Below are positions 54,502 through 63,881 of a stretch of 64,000 bases of DNA, piece after piece. The stretch is from assembly GCA_017555585.1 (NCBI GenBank), contig JAFZGA010000002.1, forward strand, positions 83,159 through 147,158, read 5' to 3'. Position 1 is the stretch's first letter. Each line of letters starts with the position of its first letter. The notes under the pieces were generated by a model. It saw only the letters and a list, made by a program, of their open reading frames with translations. It made no database searches and was not told where the DNA came from. This DNA comes from Bacteroidaceae bacterium (GTDB lineage: Bacteria; Bacteroidota; Bacteroidia; Bacteroidales; Bacteroidaceae). The position numbers were made by a program, and so were the translations under genes.

Positions 54502-55812
54502 ATGAATATAGACGAAAGAATGGAGGAGATGCGTCGCCGTATGGAAGAGCGCAGTGCGCAGGCTCAAAGTAGAATGGATAATCTAATGAACAAATATGGG
54601 CTGAACAGTAGTGCCGGTTGTCCACCGCCTCCACCGTCAATGCCTACATTCTCGGCTCCGCCTATCCCCACTGTAGCACCACCAATGCCCGCAAGCTGTG
54701 CGTGTGACATACAGTTCTGCCCCTCTTGTGGCAACAGGTGCGATGCCGATGCAATGTTCTGTATGTATTGTGGAACAAGGCTTGCTGCCGACAACGTTGT
54801 GCCGGCTGCAAGTAGCATAAATATCCCCGATAAGGACGAAGAACAACCCTCTTGTCCGGTCGATTTTGAAGATTTTCTCGATTGTCATTTCAGGTATCGT
54901 TATATGTCGGGTGGCGAAGAGACTGTGGTTGAGGTTGTGTATGAATACAACGAAGATGAAGGTGATGTTTTTTGGTGTATTGATGGCGAGGTAACTGATA
55001 TCGACAACTGCGATTTCCTGGGTTGCGAGGACATACACGACTGTGGTGTGGCGATAGCGAAGAAAATCATCGATGACAACGATGGCGAGGTGATGATGTC
55101 GTTTGGCTCGGGAAGCGAAACATTTACCGATGTTGCATACGAGATTGAGCTCGACAAGAACCTTGATTATTCCAACGATAATAGTGACACTGTATATCTG
55201 ACACTATATGCCAACCAAGGCCGAGACATTATGCAGACAAATTTCTATGCGTTGGACGAGGAGGATTTCGACAATATCAAGGAGGCTATGGAGAATGATG
55301 AAATCAACAATGTCTGGGATTGGTTGGATTCTGATTTCTACTGCAACGAGACCCTCGACCTATGGGACGACGAGGAAGAGGAAAGGCTTGACTACGAGGT
55401 TGCGGATAGCGACGGTAATGTAATGGACGAAGGTAATATTCACGTTGCCGTGAATAATGTGTTTGGTTATCGCGACGTTGCCGACAATTTTGCCGTGACA
55501 AAAGATAATCACCCCAAATATCTGCTTGTGACAACCGATATTGTAAAACGTGCTTATGCAACCTTTGAATTGCCGGTCAACTTTAACGTGGGCGGAATCA
55601 GCTTTATTAAAAATGGCAATGCCGACACAGGTGTTCTTGACTGCAACGGCTTTGGAGATTACGTCACCGGTATCCAACAAATAAGATACGCCGGAGAGAC
55701 ATACTGTTGTGACGACTGTGGTGATGCCGGTACTTATGGCGACATCAATTATTTCCTCTTTGAGTGGAATGACGATAACGGCCGCTATGCTCTTGTGGCA
55801 CAAAGCAGGTAA
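54502..55812 (+). CDS. Zinc-ribbon acidic protein, unknown function
   Basis: 436 aa. The N-terminus (MNIDERMEEMRRRMEERSAQAQ) resembles that of the preceding protease, which also starts with a short E-R-M helix, so both may dock on the same partner. Pro-rich linker, one zinc ribbon (about 73-93: CPSCGNRCDADAMFCMYCG), then a very acidic beta-rich region (about 125-430) that is not recognised, with extra cysteine pairs near the end (YCCDDCGD). No catalytic motif seen. The proline-rich stretch PPPPPSMP could bind the GYF_2 domain of the SPFH protein. Confidence 0.55.
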   Translation: MNIDERMEEMRRRMEERSAQAQSRMDNLMNKYGLNSSAGCPPPPPSMPTFSAPPIPTVAPPMPASCACDIQFCPSCGNRCDADAMFCMYCGTRLAADNVVPAASSINIPDKDEEQPSCPVDFEDFLDCHFRYRYMSGGEETVVEVVYEYNEDEGDVFWCIDGEVTDIDNCDFLGCEDIHDCGVAIAKKIIDDNDGEVMMSFGSGSETFTDVAYEIELDKNLDYSNDNSDTVYLTLYANQGRDIMQTNFYALDEEDFDNIKEAMENDEINNVWDWLDSDFYCNETLDLWDDEEEERLDYEVADSDGNVMDEGNIHVAVNNVFGYRDVADNFAVTKDNHPKYLLVTTDIVKRAYATFELPVNFNVGGISFIKNGNADTGVLDCNGFGDYVTGIQQIRYAGETYCCDDCGDAGTYGDINYFLFEWNDDNGRYALVAQSR

Positions 55813-55876
55813 ACAGAACTTATATATAACAATTGGAATGGCTTTTAGTGGCCGCTCTCTTTAAGGTGGGTAGAAT

Positions 55877-56476
55877 ATGAATTTTGATTTCTTTGAAAGA
55901 ATAGAGAAAGAACGCCGGTGGAAAAGGTTTTGGGGGCGGGTTACCGGTGTGTGCAATATTCTTCTTATTGCAACGGTTATTTTTGTTGCAATAAAAGCCG
56001 GGTATTTGGGCTGTGCAAGCTTTTATCTGTTTTGCGCAGCTGCTGCGGTGTTTGTCACTTGCAAGTATATTATCTACCCTCTATGGGATACCGTTGACTT
56101 TTCTCGTGGCCGAAAAGATATAAAATACTTATTGGATAATATGCATTTCCGTAACACTTTCACCAGCGCATTCGGTTGTGGCAATGTTCTTTTCGGGCGC
56201 TTCTACCGGGCACCAGACTGGCCATCGGTGAGCTACTCGTTCCTTGCCATAATGTATATTCCGCTTATACCCACCGGTTGCTACGATATCAATGGCTCGG
56301 GAAAGAGCCGGCTCGACCTTATTGGCGAAGCAGAATACTCTACAAACAAGTATGAGTGGAGACTTCTTGAGGTGTTTTATATATATGTAAAATGTTGGAG
56401 TGTTGCGGTTATGGTTTTTACCGTACTTAACGTGCTTATTGAAGATTATTTAAAAGTTTCAACGGGATTGAACTGA
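55877..56476 (+). CDS. Small membrane protein, unknown function
   Basis: 199 aa with two adjacent membrane helices (about 25-45 and 48-68), a cytosolic or periplasmic domain of about 100 residues, and a C-terminal helix (about 168-190). A G-rich AAGGTGGG ribosome site lies 10 bp before the ATG. It is 4 bp from the helicase gene, so the two are almost certainly co-translated. Not recognised. Confidence 0.55.
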   Translation: MNFDFFERIEKERRWKRFWGRVTGVCNILLIATVIFVAIKAGYLGCASFYLFCAAAAVFVTCKYIIYPLWDTVDFSRGRKDIKYLLDNMHFRNTFTSAFGCGNVLFGRFYRAPDWPSVSYSFLAIMYIPLIPTGCYDINGSGKSRLDLIGEAEYSTNKYEWRLLEVFYIYVKCWSVAVMVFTVLNVLIEDYLKVSTGLN

Positions 56477-56480
56477 TATT

Positions 56481-59400
56481 ATGAAAGAGATAAACAGGGC
56501 TTTACAGCATAGCGTAGAACTGTCAAGGGTTCTTGCCGGAGCATTGTCGGCACAGACAATGGACAAGGACTCTGAGGTGAGAATAAAAAGGGTAATCGAG
56601 AATTTGTCTGCACAGGCAACGGTAATGGAACAACTATTGCAGGGCTTGTGCAGCGAGTTTGTCGTTGAGGTGAACAATGCAAAGCTGCAACTATGGGAAC
56701 GCAAGCTACTCGACCTTACACTACGCAACAACTTGCTGAATATGAAGACTCGTAGCAATGCCGTGCCCTACCCGCACCCCGACATTGCTGTGCTCGAAGA
56801 TGAATTGTACGAGGGCAAGGAGTTTATTCTTGAACAGAAGGAAATGAAGCCGCTCTATCGTGCTGTGCGCACTAATATCGAAGAGACCGGTGCAAACACT
56901 CTCTTTCTTACTCTGGGCTCGCTAAAGTGGCAAGAACGCGAAGGAGGCAAAGAGTACAAGGCACCGCTACTGCTGATGCCTGTTGAAATGGTGCCACTGG
57001 GCAAGGATAGGTATGCCATACGTCGCCGTGACGAGGAGACGATGTTCAACGTTACGCTTGCCGAGTTTTTGGCTCAGAACTACGAGATAGAACTGAAGGG
57101 GCTCTCGCCACTGCCACAGGACAACCACGGAATAGATGTCAATCTTGTCCTGCACACTGTGCGCGAGGCCATAAAGGATAACAAGGGCTGGACGGTAGAA
57201 GAGGATTCGGTTATTGGAATATTCTCATTTACCAAATTTGTGATGTGGAACGATATTCACTCACATAGCCAAGCTGTTATGGGTAACGACATTGTGCGCA
57301 GTCTTGTCGAAGGACGGTTAATGGTCGAGGACAATGCGCCTGCGGTTGATGCTCGCGAAATGGATATAAGCGTTTCGCCCGACTCGGTGGCCGTTCCTGT
57401 CGATGCCGACTCGTCGCAGCTTGAGGCTGTGGTTGAGACCGAGCGAGGCCGTTCGTTTATTCTGTTCGGCCCTCCGGGAACAGGTAAGTCGCAGACTATT
57501 ACAAATATAATTGCCAACGCTGTGTATCACGGCAAGCGGGTGCTGTTTGTGGCGCAGAAAAAGGCTGCACTCGATGTCGTGCAGTCGCGACTGGCGAAAA
57601 TAGGTCTTGCACCTTTCTGTCTTGAACTGCACTCCAACAAGGTGGATAAAAGGCATTTCCTTGCACAAATGCAACAGGTGATAGACCTGCCTGTGCAAGA
57701 AGGCAACGAGGATTATAGTCGTGTAGCCAAGAATCTCTATGCGCAACGCCTGCAATTGGTTGGTTACATTGATGCTTTGCATCGCAAGCACAACAATGGC
57801 TGTTCGCTCTATGAATGCATTGAAAAATATATTGAGCTTGACAAGCACCCGCTTTCTTTACCCCAAGGCTTTGCCAAGGATATGACGCGCGATGATGCTA
57901 CAGCTGTATGTGACAGAATTTTGTCGCTCGAGTCGGGTGCAGCAATTCTTGGTTGCGAGCCGTCGGAGCACCCTCTCCGTGGTTTGTTCCCCAAAAAGCA
58001 GGAGGATAAGAGCAGTGGGTATGCCAAATCGTACGCAACAAGTGACACGGTGGAGAAGTTGTTGCCAACGCTGACTCAGTCGGTGATGAGCATAAAACAA
58101 CAGATTGAACGTGCACAAAAGATGTCTTTGTCGTTAAAGACTACAAGGCAATATATAGAGAACGATTATAAATGGAAAAAATTCCTTGCAGTGGCAATGG
58201 TGGACGACACGTTGCTCGACGATATTGATGCTCTCGTAGATGCTGTGGAGCGGTGGAACAAGAATATTGCACTGTTACCGCAGTGGCAAAAATATGCCGA
58301 CCTGCTTAATTGGTTATATGCCAACGGGCTGGGTTGTGCTGTTGTACGCTACCGGCAGGGCGAGCCACTACAGGCGGTCAAGGAGGCTTTTATGGCGGCG
58401 TATTACAAAGATATCGCACACGCAATCATTGACAAGGATGCTGCACTGAGCGAGTTTAACGGCCTGTTATTTGAACAGGTGATAGAAAAATATGCTGCAC
58501 TTGCCAGGGAGTTCCAAATGCATACAAGGCAGGAACTGGTTGCCCGCTTGGTTGCAAATATTCCATTCGAGACTAACGACCCGGTAATAAGCAGCGAGAT
58601 GACGCTGTTGCGCAAGCGCATAGGAAGCAAGGGGCGTGGGGCAAGCATAAGAAACATAATAGACCAAATGCCGAACTTGCTGCCAAGCCTTTGCCCGGTA
58701 ATGCTTATGAGCCCGCTGAGTGTGGCGCAGTATATTGATATCGATGCTCCAAAATTCGATATAGTGGTGTTCGACGAGGCAAGCCAGATGCCGACAAGCG
58801 AGGCTATTGGCTCTATTGCCCGAGCAAAGGCGGCTGTCGTTGTGGGCGACCCTAAACAGATGCCACCTACAAGCTTCTTTGCGGTGAGCGCTACCGACGA
58901 CGACAATGCCGACATTGACGACCTTGAAAGCATCCTCGACGACTGTATATCGTTGTCTATGCCAACACGTTATCTGGGATGGCACTATCGCTCGAAACAC
59001 GAGAGTCTCATCGCGTTCAGCAACAAGAATTATTACGACTGCAGGCTTGTTACATTCCCGTCGGCCGATGACCTTAGCTCGCACGTCACTTGGCAGAAGG
59101 TCGAGGGGTACTACGACTATGGCAAGACACGTACAAACCGCGCCGAGGCCGAGGCTATAACTGCCGAGGCTATTGAAAGGCTGCAACGCAACCCAGAGAG
59201 GAGCATTGGTATAATAGCCTTCTCGCGTCAGCAAAGCGACCTTATTGAGGATATATTGACCGAGGAACTTGCAAAGTATCCCGCTCTGGAGGCTCAGAAT
59301 CGCCAAAGCAACGAGCCGTTGTTTATTAAGAATCTTGAAAATGTGCAGGGTGATGAGAGGGATATTATTCTATTTTCGGTGGGATATGGACCTGACAAAG

Positions 59401-59951
59401 AGGGTAATGTCTCTATGAACTTCGGCCCACTGAACAAGGCCGGCGGCGAACGTCGCCTGAACGTGGCTGTGTCGCGTGCCCGCTACGAAATGAAGGTTTT
59501 CTCAACTCTCACCCCTGAACAGATTGATGAACGTCGCACACAGGCCGAGGGCGTGTTGGGGCTTAAACGCTTCCTTAAATTTGCTCAACAGGGTAGCGAG
59601 GCTCTTGTTGACGAAAAGAGCACTAAAGGTAATGATAATGCAAACCTTATAAACCAAATTGCAACAAAACTGCGCGAGCGTGGCTACGAGGTTAATACGC
59701 AGGTCGGAACGTCGGACTTCCGTGTGGACATTGCCGTTGTTGACCCTGTCAACCGCGAGAAGTATATGCTTGGAATAGTTTGCGACGGGTGTGGATACTA
59801 CAAGTTGAAGACTGCCCGCGACCGCGAGATTGTGCAACCCACGGTGCTCAAAATGTTGGGCTGGGAACTTATGCACGTCTGGTCGCTCGATTGGTTTATG
59901 CACCCCGACTCTGTGCTCAAGAGTATTTTTGACAAATTAGCAGGGAAATAA
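56481..59951 (+). CDS. DUF4011 superfamily-1 helicase with C-terminal MTES_1575-type nuclease fold
   Basis: 1156 aa. DUF4011 signature WERKLLDLTLRNNLLN (about residues 73-88). SF1 helicase core: Walker A GPPGTGKSQ (about 330), motif II VVFDEASQMP (about 760), motif III VVGDPKQMPP, motif V VQGDERDIILFSVGYG (about 955), motif VI NVAVSRAR (about 995). C-terminal Vsr/MTES_1575-like domain (about 1055-1156) with RVDIAVVDP, RDREIVQPTVLKMLGW and VWSLDWF. The usual E-C-D of this domain reads V-C-D here (about 1099), so nuclease activity is uncertain. Relatives occur in several antiphage loci. Last large gene of the cluster. Confidence 0.82.
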   Translation: MKEINRALQHSVELSRVLAGALSAQTMDKDSEVRIKRVIENLSAQATVMEQLLQGLCSEFVVEVNNAKLQLWERKLLDLTLRNNLLNMKTRSNAVPYPHPDIAVLEDELYEGKEFILEQKEMKPLYRAVRTNIEETGANTLFLTLGSLKWQEREGGKEYKAPLLLMPVEMVPLGKDRYAIRRRDEETMFNVTLAEFLAQNYEIELKGLSPLPQDNHGIDVNLVLHTVREAIKDNKGWTVEEDSVIGIFSFTKFVMWNDIHSHSQAVMGNDIVRSLVEGRLMVEDNAPAVDAREMDISVSPDSVAVPVDADSSQLEAVVETERGRSFILFGPPGTGKSQTITNIIANAVYHGKRVLFVAQKKAALDVVQSRLAKIGLAPFCLELHSNKVDKRHFLAQMQQVIDLPVQEGNEDYSRVAKNLYAQRLQLVGYIDALHRKHNNGCSLYECIEKYIELDKHPLSLPQGFAKDMTRDDATAVCDRILSLESGAAILGCEPSEHPLRGLFPKKQEDKSSGYAKSYATSDTVEKLLPTLTQSVMSIKQQIERAQKMSLSLKTTRQYIENDYKWKKFLAVAMVDDTLLDDIDALVDAVERWNKNIALLPQWQKYADLLNWLYANGLGCAVVRYRQGEPLQAVKEAFMAAYYKDIAHAIIDKDAALSEFNGLLFEQVIEKYAALAREFQMHTRQELVARLVANIPFETNDPVISSEMTLLRKRIGSKGRGASIRNIIDQMPNLLPSLCPVMLMSPLSVAQYIDIDAPKFDIVVFDEASQMPTSEAIGSIARAKAAVVVGDPKQMPPTSFFAVSATDDDNADIDDLESILDDCISLSMPTRYLGWHYRSKHESLIAFSNKNYYDCRLVTFPSADDLSSHVTWQKVEGYYDYGKTRTNRAEAEAITAEAIERLQRNPERSIGIIAFSRQQSDLIEDILTEELAKYPALEAQNRQSNEPLFIKNLENVQGDERDIILFSVGYGPDKEGNVSMNFGPLNKAGGERRLNVAVSRARYEMKVFSTLTPEQIDERRTQAEGVLGLKRFLKFAQQGSEALVDEKSTKGNDNANLINQIATKLRERGYEVNTQVGTSDFRVDIAVVDPVNREKYMLGIVCDGCGYYKLKTARDREIVQPTVLKMLGWELMHVWSLDWFMHPDSVLKSIFDKLAGK

Positions 59952-59973
59952 GATAAATGAGAGGTGTAAAAAG

Positions 59974-60327
59974 TTGTTCTCGGGCTTCAGCATTTTTGTC
60001 AAGGCTTACGAGGCTACAAAGCATCAAATATGGGTGTCGACAAAGTTGTTGCTGCTGGTGACGCTGTTATTTGCAGTAATGATGTTTATTGCCGAAAATA
60101 GTGTAAACAGTGACTACTCTTTTTTCGATGCTTTAATTTGGACTTTTGTGAAATATGTAGAAGACCCTGCCTACATAGAATCTCCTCCTATCACAGTATT
60201 GGGGCAAGTCATTGGAACCTTAGTGGGTGTATTGGGCGTTGCTATATTTGCAGTTCATGCCGGTCTCATCGGTTCGGGACAGAAGAAAGTAATGGATGAG
60301 AACAAGCGAGAGAAGGATGAGGCGTAA
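59974..60327 (+). CDS. Pore-only relative of the voltage-gated-like channel (fragment or mini-channel)
   Basis: 117 aa if started at the TTG at 59974; no ATG in frame before helix 1. It aligns by eye with residues 139-250 of the channel at 41557: S4-S5 linker HQIWVSTKLLLLVTLL, pore segment WTFVKYVEDPAYIESPPIT, and S6 VAIFAVHAGLIGSG. The voltage sensor is missing. Either a 5'-truncated pseudogene or a two-helix channel. It is 22 bp after the helicase stop, so it lies in the same transcript. Confidence 0.55.
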   Translation: MFSGFSIFVKAYEATKHQIWVSTKLLLLVTLLFAVMMFIAENSVNSDYSFFDALIWTFVKYVEDPAYIESPPITVLGQVIGTLVGVLGVAIFAVHAGLIGSGQKKVMDENKREKDEA

Positions 60328-60552
60328 AATAGCTTGAAGCAATATGAAAAAGTGGCTATCCCATCGGGCACAAACCTTTTTATTTTAACTGATTGATTAT
60401 CAGTCTTAGTTTTGCTGGAAATCCATAATCCCTACATAGAAGGCTACATGGAGTTCGTTGATAGCTAACTAATTGCGATGACAAAGATATATAAATCTTT
60501 TGAATCAAAACGCTGATATGTAAGTATTTTTGGCTGAGCCAAATATACAGAG

Positions 60553-60605
60553 AAAAGTGGCGTATGCGCGGTAAACATAAATCCGTACATACGCCTCTTT
60601 TTATC
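60553..60605. terminator. Terminator at the end of the cluster
   Basis: GGCGTATG (about 60557) pairs with CATACGCC (about 60590), with A-rich and T-rich flanks (AAAAGT...CTCTTTTT). It can end both the plus-strand cluster and the minus-strand genes from 60675. The remaining 60328-60552 shows no gene. Confidence 0.7.
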
Positions 60606-60674
60606 TTATTAATTATCATTAGTTTATATTGATTAGCACTATGGTTTCGGGTGTATAATAATCACCTCAAAAAA

Positions 60675-60878
60675 CTAACAATATCGCCTCGAAACAGGCT
60701 TGATGAGTAAATCAATATGTTGATGTTGGAGTATATGCTCCATCGCTTTGTATATTGCCATCTTCTCGATACCGGCTATTTTCAACGCCTCCATCTTTAT
60801 TGTGTTCTCTAAGAGCATAAGGTAATCCTCCTCTTTGAGTTCGACAAGGCATTGTGTTTTTGATTTTAGCTTCGCCAT
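60675..60878 (-). CDS. Small hypothetical protein (67 aa)
   Basis: Helical, Lys/Glu-rich (MAKLKSKTQCLVELKEEDYLMLLENTIK...). No membrane segment. Possibly a DNA-binding or antitoxin-like protein by size and charge, but no motif is visible. It follows the RNase H-like gene by 22 bp. Confidence 0.45.
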   Translation of the reverse strand: MAKLKSKTQCLVELKEEDYLMLLENTIKMEALKIAGIEKMAIYKAMEHILQHQHIDLLIKPVSRRYC

Positions 60879-60900
60879 ACCTTATTTATATATTAAGAGA

Positions 60901-61296
60901 TTACTTATTTCCGAAGTCTGCAGGTGTTTCGCCCCACTCGAGATTATCCCAATGTAGTACCTGAATACCGTCTATTTTAGCCGCCATAACTTTGAGGAAA
61001 ATCTCGGCTAATTGCAGCTGCTCACAGCGTCGCGATGACGCGGTTTGCTTATTACGATACCAAGTGATTGCGGTAATGCTATCTGAGTAGATAATACGAG
61101 GTGCTTCGGGGTGTCTAAGGATATATTTGACAGCCTCTACAATGGCGAGAAACTCTCCTATGTTATTTGTCTTGTTGCCTATGGAATGGTTGAAGAGTTC
61201 CAATCCAGAAGAGAGGTCAACCGCTCTGTAGCGTGTCAACCTCTCCTTCGTGGAATGTGCGCCGTCAGTGGCTATTCCTACTGTTGGGCGCTTCAT
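60901..61296 (-). CDS. RNase H-like protein
   Basis: 131 aa with the four acidic positions of the RNase HI fold: Asp in IATDGA (residue 11), Glu in NIGEFLAIVEA (about 48), Asp in IIYSDS (about 71), and Asp near the end in PADFGNK. The viroplasmin/RNase HI-like core is complete and short. It could cut RNA in RNA-DNA hybrids or be a repurposed fold. The start overlaps the upstream gene by 4 bp, so the two are translationally coupled. Confidence 0.75.
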   Translation of the reverse strand: MKRPTVGIATDGAHSTKERLTRYRAVDLSSGLELFNHSIGNKTNNIGEFLAIVEAVKYILRHPEAPRIIYSDSITAITWYRNKQTASSRRCEQLQLAEIFLKVMAAKIDGIQVLHWDNLEWGETPADFGNK

Positions 61297-61826
61297 TTGT
61301 GACCACCTCCTATGTAACGCTTGCCGGTGTAGATATATCCGTCTTGCTCGAATCGACGTATCAACTCCTGAGCTTGCTTAATGAAGTCGGCTATCACATC
61401 CTCGTGGTTCTCGATGTCCTTGCGTTCTTTGAGGACAGGGAGCACGCCATCGAGCGTTCGGCTCATTGCACTTTTGCCGTCCTTCGGGTCGAGATAGATG
61501 GTCTTGTTGCCGAATGACACTGTAACCTTGTACAGCGTTTTGGGAACGATTATGGTCTCTACAGTCGCAGAAAACTGAACAGGTGTGGCGGCAACAACCA
61601 CATACCCCTTCGCCTTGTGCATAGGCTTCAATTCAACCGAATAGAGAACATTTGGCTCGATTGTGCCTTTAAGGTCCTCCGCCAGGACACATATCTGTTT
61701 GCCATATCTTGAGTCTTCCCTGACTCCTTTCAATTGACGAGTTTTTGAGTGACGGGAAACAAAGCCAATAAGCTCTCCCGTTCTTTCCGATTTCGCAAAC
61801 TTAAGCTGCGACTTCTCCGATGTCAT
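61293..61826 (-). CDS. Hypothetical protein (177 aa)
   Basis: Not recognised. Basic, strand-rich, no signal peptide. The C-terminus IRRFEQDGYIYTGKRYIGGGHK ends inside the overlap with the RNase H-like gene. The overlap suggests the two proteins work together, maybe on nucleic acids. Confidence 0.5.
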   Translation of the reverse strand: MTSEKSQLKFAKSERTGELIGFVSRHSKTRQLKGVREDSRYGKQICVLAEDLKGTIEPNVLYSVELKPMHKAKGYVVVAATPVQFSATVETIIVPKTLYKVTVSFGNKTIYLDPKDGKSAMSRTLDGVLPVLKERKDIENHEDVIADFIKQAQELIRRFEQDGYIYTGKRYIGGGHK

Positions 61827-61990
61827 TTTACTTGTCTACCATATTCAATCTATTTCAATCAATTTACAAACTTGGTTACTCGATCACGCTAAATGGAGTA
61901 CAAATATACACTTAATTTGCTTGTCCGCCAAGTGTTTTACTCGTTAATTTTCAGAGGGTTAGACCTGAAATATATAGAGAAAGTCATCTT

Positions 61991-62647
61991 TCAAAACAGT
62001 CTTTCATCTTCCGTGAAATGGCTAAAACGCTCGTCATTATCAGAGACTTGCAATAAGTGCCGACACTTCCAATAGCGATAAATTTTACCACCGTTAGGTA
62101 TATAGACATTTACGTCGTGAAAATTTAGGTATTGGTTGCCTTGTTCTGTTCCAAAATTCATCCAAGTAGCACAATTCGGTAGGTTCGGGTTGGGTTGAAC
62201 ATAGAAGTTCATCTTCTCCTTACCTGCAACGAATATATTATGAATTCGCAGATCATTGTCTATCGGAAATCGGTAGGCATAGAGAGCGAAGTCGCATATA
62301 TCGGTATTGAGAAGACTACCTCCAAAATACTTTGGCGCTTCGACTTTCAACCTATTAAATCGTGTTTGAATGTGAGGTCGGCCTCGTATCTCTTCATACT
62401 TCTCATTGGTCACGGGTTCCACTGTGGCGTACACCACCCTAAAACCGTTGTTTGTGCTATCCAGAACCATTACATGCTCCACGATGTTGCCACTCTTATT
62501 GATGCTCTCCTCTGTTAGGTCAGGAGGTTTTATAACGCAGCACTTCACTAAACCTGCGATAGCTACTATGAGCATTAGGATACCCCAAGGTCCAATGGCT
62601 GATGCAACGAATACCGCATTGTCAGCCTTCTGCTTGAAATCTTTCAT
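61991..62647 (-). CDS. Single-pass membrane protein, unknown function
   Basis: 218 aa with one membrane helix at about residues 15-37 (FVASAIGPWGILMLIVAIAGLVKCC), preceded by a short basic cytosolic end. The rest is soluble and strand-rich. Not recognised. Its ATG lies 2 bp past the stop of the 136-aa gene upstream. Confidence 0.5.
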   Translation of the reverse strand: MKDFKQKADNAVFVASAIGPWGILMLIVAIAGLVKCCVIKPPDLTEESINKSGNIVEHVMVLDSTNNGFRVVYATVEPVTNEKYEEIRGRPHIQTRFNRLKVEAPKYFGGSLLNTDICDFALYAYRFPIDNDLRIHNIFVAGKEKMNFYVQPNPNLPNCATWMNFGTEQGNQYLNFHDVNVYIPNGGKIYRYWKCRHLLQVSDNDERFSHFTEDERLF

Positions 62648-62649
62648 AG

Positions 62650-63060
62650 TTACTTTGTTTTGATACCTCTCCGCTCAAACTCTCGGCGTAAAGTATTGAC
62701 CAACTGTGTAATATCTATCACTTCACAACTCTCGCCACAAGGTTTGCCGTGAAATAGCGGCGTGTATAACAACTTAAAGTCATCGTCAATAGAGAAGCCT
62801 CCAATGAGCACGATGCCTGCTTTAATGCGGTAGTATTCGCCGTACATTGCGTACCTGTCCGTGGTCTTTGCAAACCCATACTCCGGAAGTAAATCCACCA
62901 ATGCATCAAGTATAGGTCTTATAACCTCTTTGAGGAAGTTGGGAGATTCCAACTCTCCTTTTTTCTTTCCCTTCTTGGGAGGATTCTCCGCCACCTGTTC
63001 TGCGTAGGCAAAGAATCGCTCCTTGTAATCTTGTGTCAGTTTCTGAATATCCATATCCAA
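62650..63060 (-). CDS. Hypothetical protein (136 aa)
   Basis: Not recognised. Soluble, with a Lys/Pro-rich stretch PPKKGKKKGE (about 28-37) and a C-terminal TQLVNTLRREFERRGIKTK helix. Gaps of 2 and 4 bp to its neighbours place it in an operon with the membrane protein downstream and the 102-aa gene upstream. Confidence 0.5.
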   Translation of the reverse strand: MDMDIQKLTQDYKERFFAYAEQVAENPPKKGKKKGELESPNFLKEVIRPILDALVDLLPEYGFAKTTDRYAMYGEYYRIKAGIVLIGGFSIDDDFKLLYTPLFHGKPCGESCEVIDITQLVNTLRREFERRGIKTK

Positions 63061-63064
63061 TCAA

Positions 63065-63373
63065 TTAAGTGTTACTATCCAACCACTCCTGGAGTGTCAT
63101 AGAGTCCTCGAATCCGTACTCGTCAATCTCCACGAAGCCATCAGGTCCCATTTCGATTACCTCTTTCGAGAGGATTGTTCCTGCGTGGTTTACAATTACA
63201 CGGGGCTCGATGGTGGCGAACTCACCTCCGGTATCCGACTCACGAATATCGTATGCGTGGAGTCCCTCGGGAATAATGTCTCGGTTAATACGGAGGCAGG
63301 TAAACAATACCTCTTTGTTGTTTACACTGAGAACATCAAAGTTCTCGCTATATAACTCTTCTTTTGTCTTCAT
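63065..63373 (-). CDS. Hypothetical protein (102 aa)
   Basis: Not recognised. The sequence MKTKEELYSENFDVLSVNNKEVLFTCLRINRDIIPEGLHAYDIRESD... resembles, in style, the large-polyvalent-protein or defence-associated small proteins annotated as LPD28-like, but I am not sure. Acidic, no signal. Confidence 0.5.
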   Translation of the reverse strand: MKTKEELYSENFDVLSVNNKEVLFTCLRINRDIIPEGLHAYDIRESDTGGEFATIEPRVIVNHAGTILSKEVIEMGPDGFVEIDEYGFEDSMTLQEWLDSNT

Positions 63374-63384
63374 ATCTTGTTACG

Positions 63385-63744
63385 CTATTTATAATTGTAC
63401 GCCTTGTTAAACTCTGTGAGGTTGTCGGCAAACAGTTCCTCTTTATTCCACTGGGTATCTACGAATGCCTCGATGATACTCTCCGAAGCCTTGGTGTTGG
63501 CTTTGAGGTAGGCAATGGCATTTCTGCGCCACTCTTTATGGCAGATGTGCGTGTACTTCTCCCACACCTCAATCAGCGACTTATTGATAATCTCGCTTAC
63601 GCCGTATGGCTCATCTGTGGCTGTGCCAATCTCACGCATACAGCACTCCTCGCTCTCGAATATCTCCTTGAGTGTGCATTCGGCCAGTCGCTGCTGTTCC
63701 TCGCCATTCTCATCTTCGGGGTACTCGATGACTGTTACTTTCAT
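63385..63744 (-). CDS. Hypothetical protein (119 aa)
   Basis: Start taken at MKVTVIEYPEDENGEEQQ; 14 further codons upstream are possible but look less coding-like. Acidic, helical C-terminal half with several Trp and Cys residues (EECCMREIG). Not recognised. Eleven bp before the 102-aa gene. Confidence 0.5.
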   Translation of the reverse strand: MKVTVIEYPEDENGEEQQRLAECTLKEIFESEECCMREIGTATDEPYGVSEIINKSLIEVWEKYTHICHKEWRRNAIAYLKANTKASESIIEAFVDTQWNKEELFADNLTEFNKAYNYK

Positions 63745-63881
63745 AGGCAGCCAATTCTCTGGCTGATGATTTGCTGCGACAAACACGATGCTGTCTACTA
63801 ACTTTCTTTGGAGTTCTAGCTACTGTTCTCTGGGTTTATTACTGCTATTTGAATTTTACCTTGTTTTAATATTTCGTGTTT

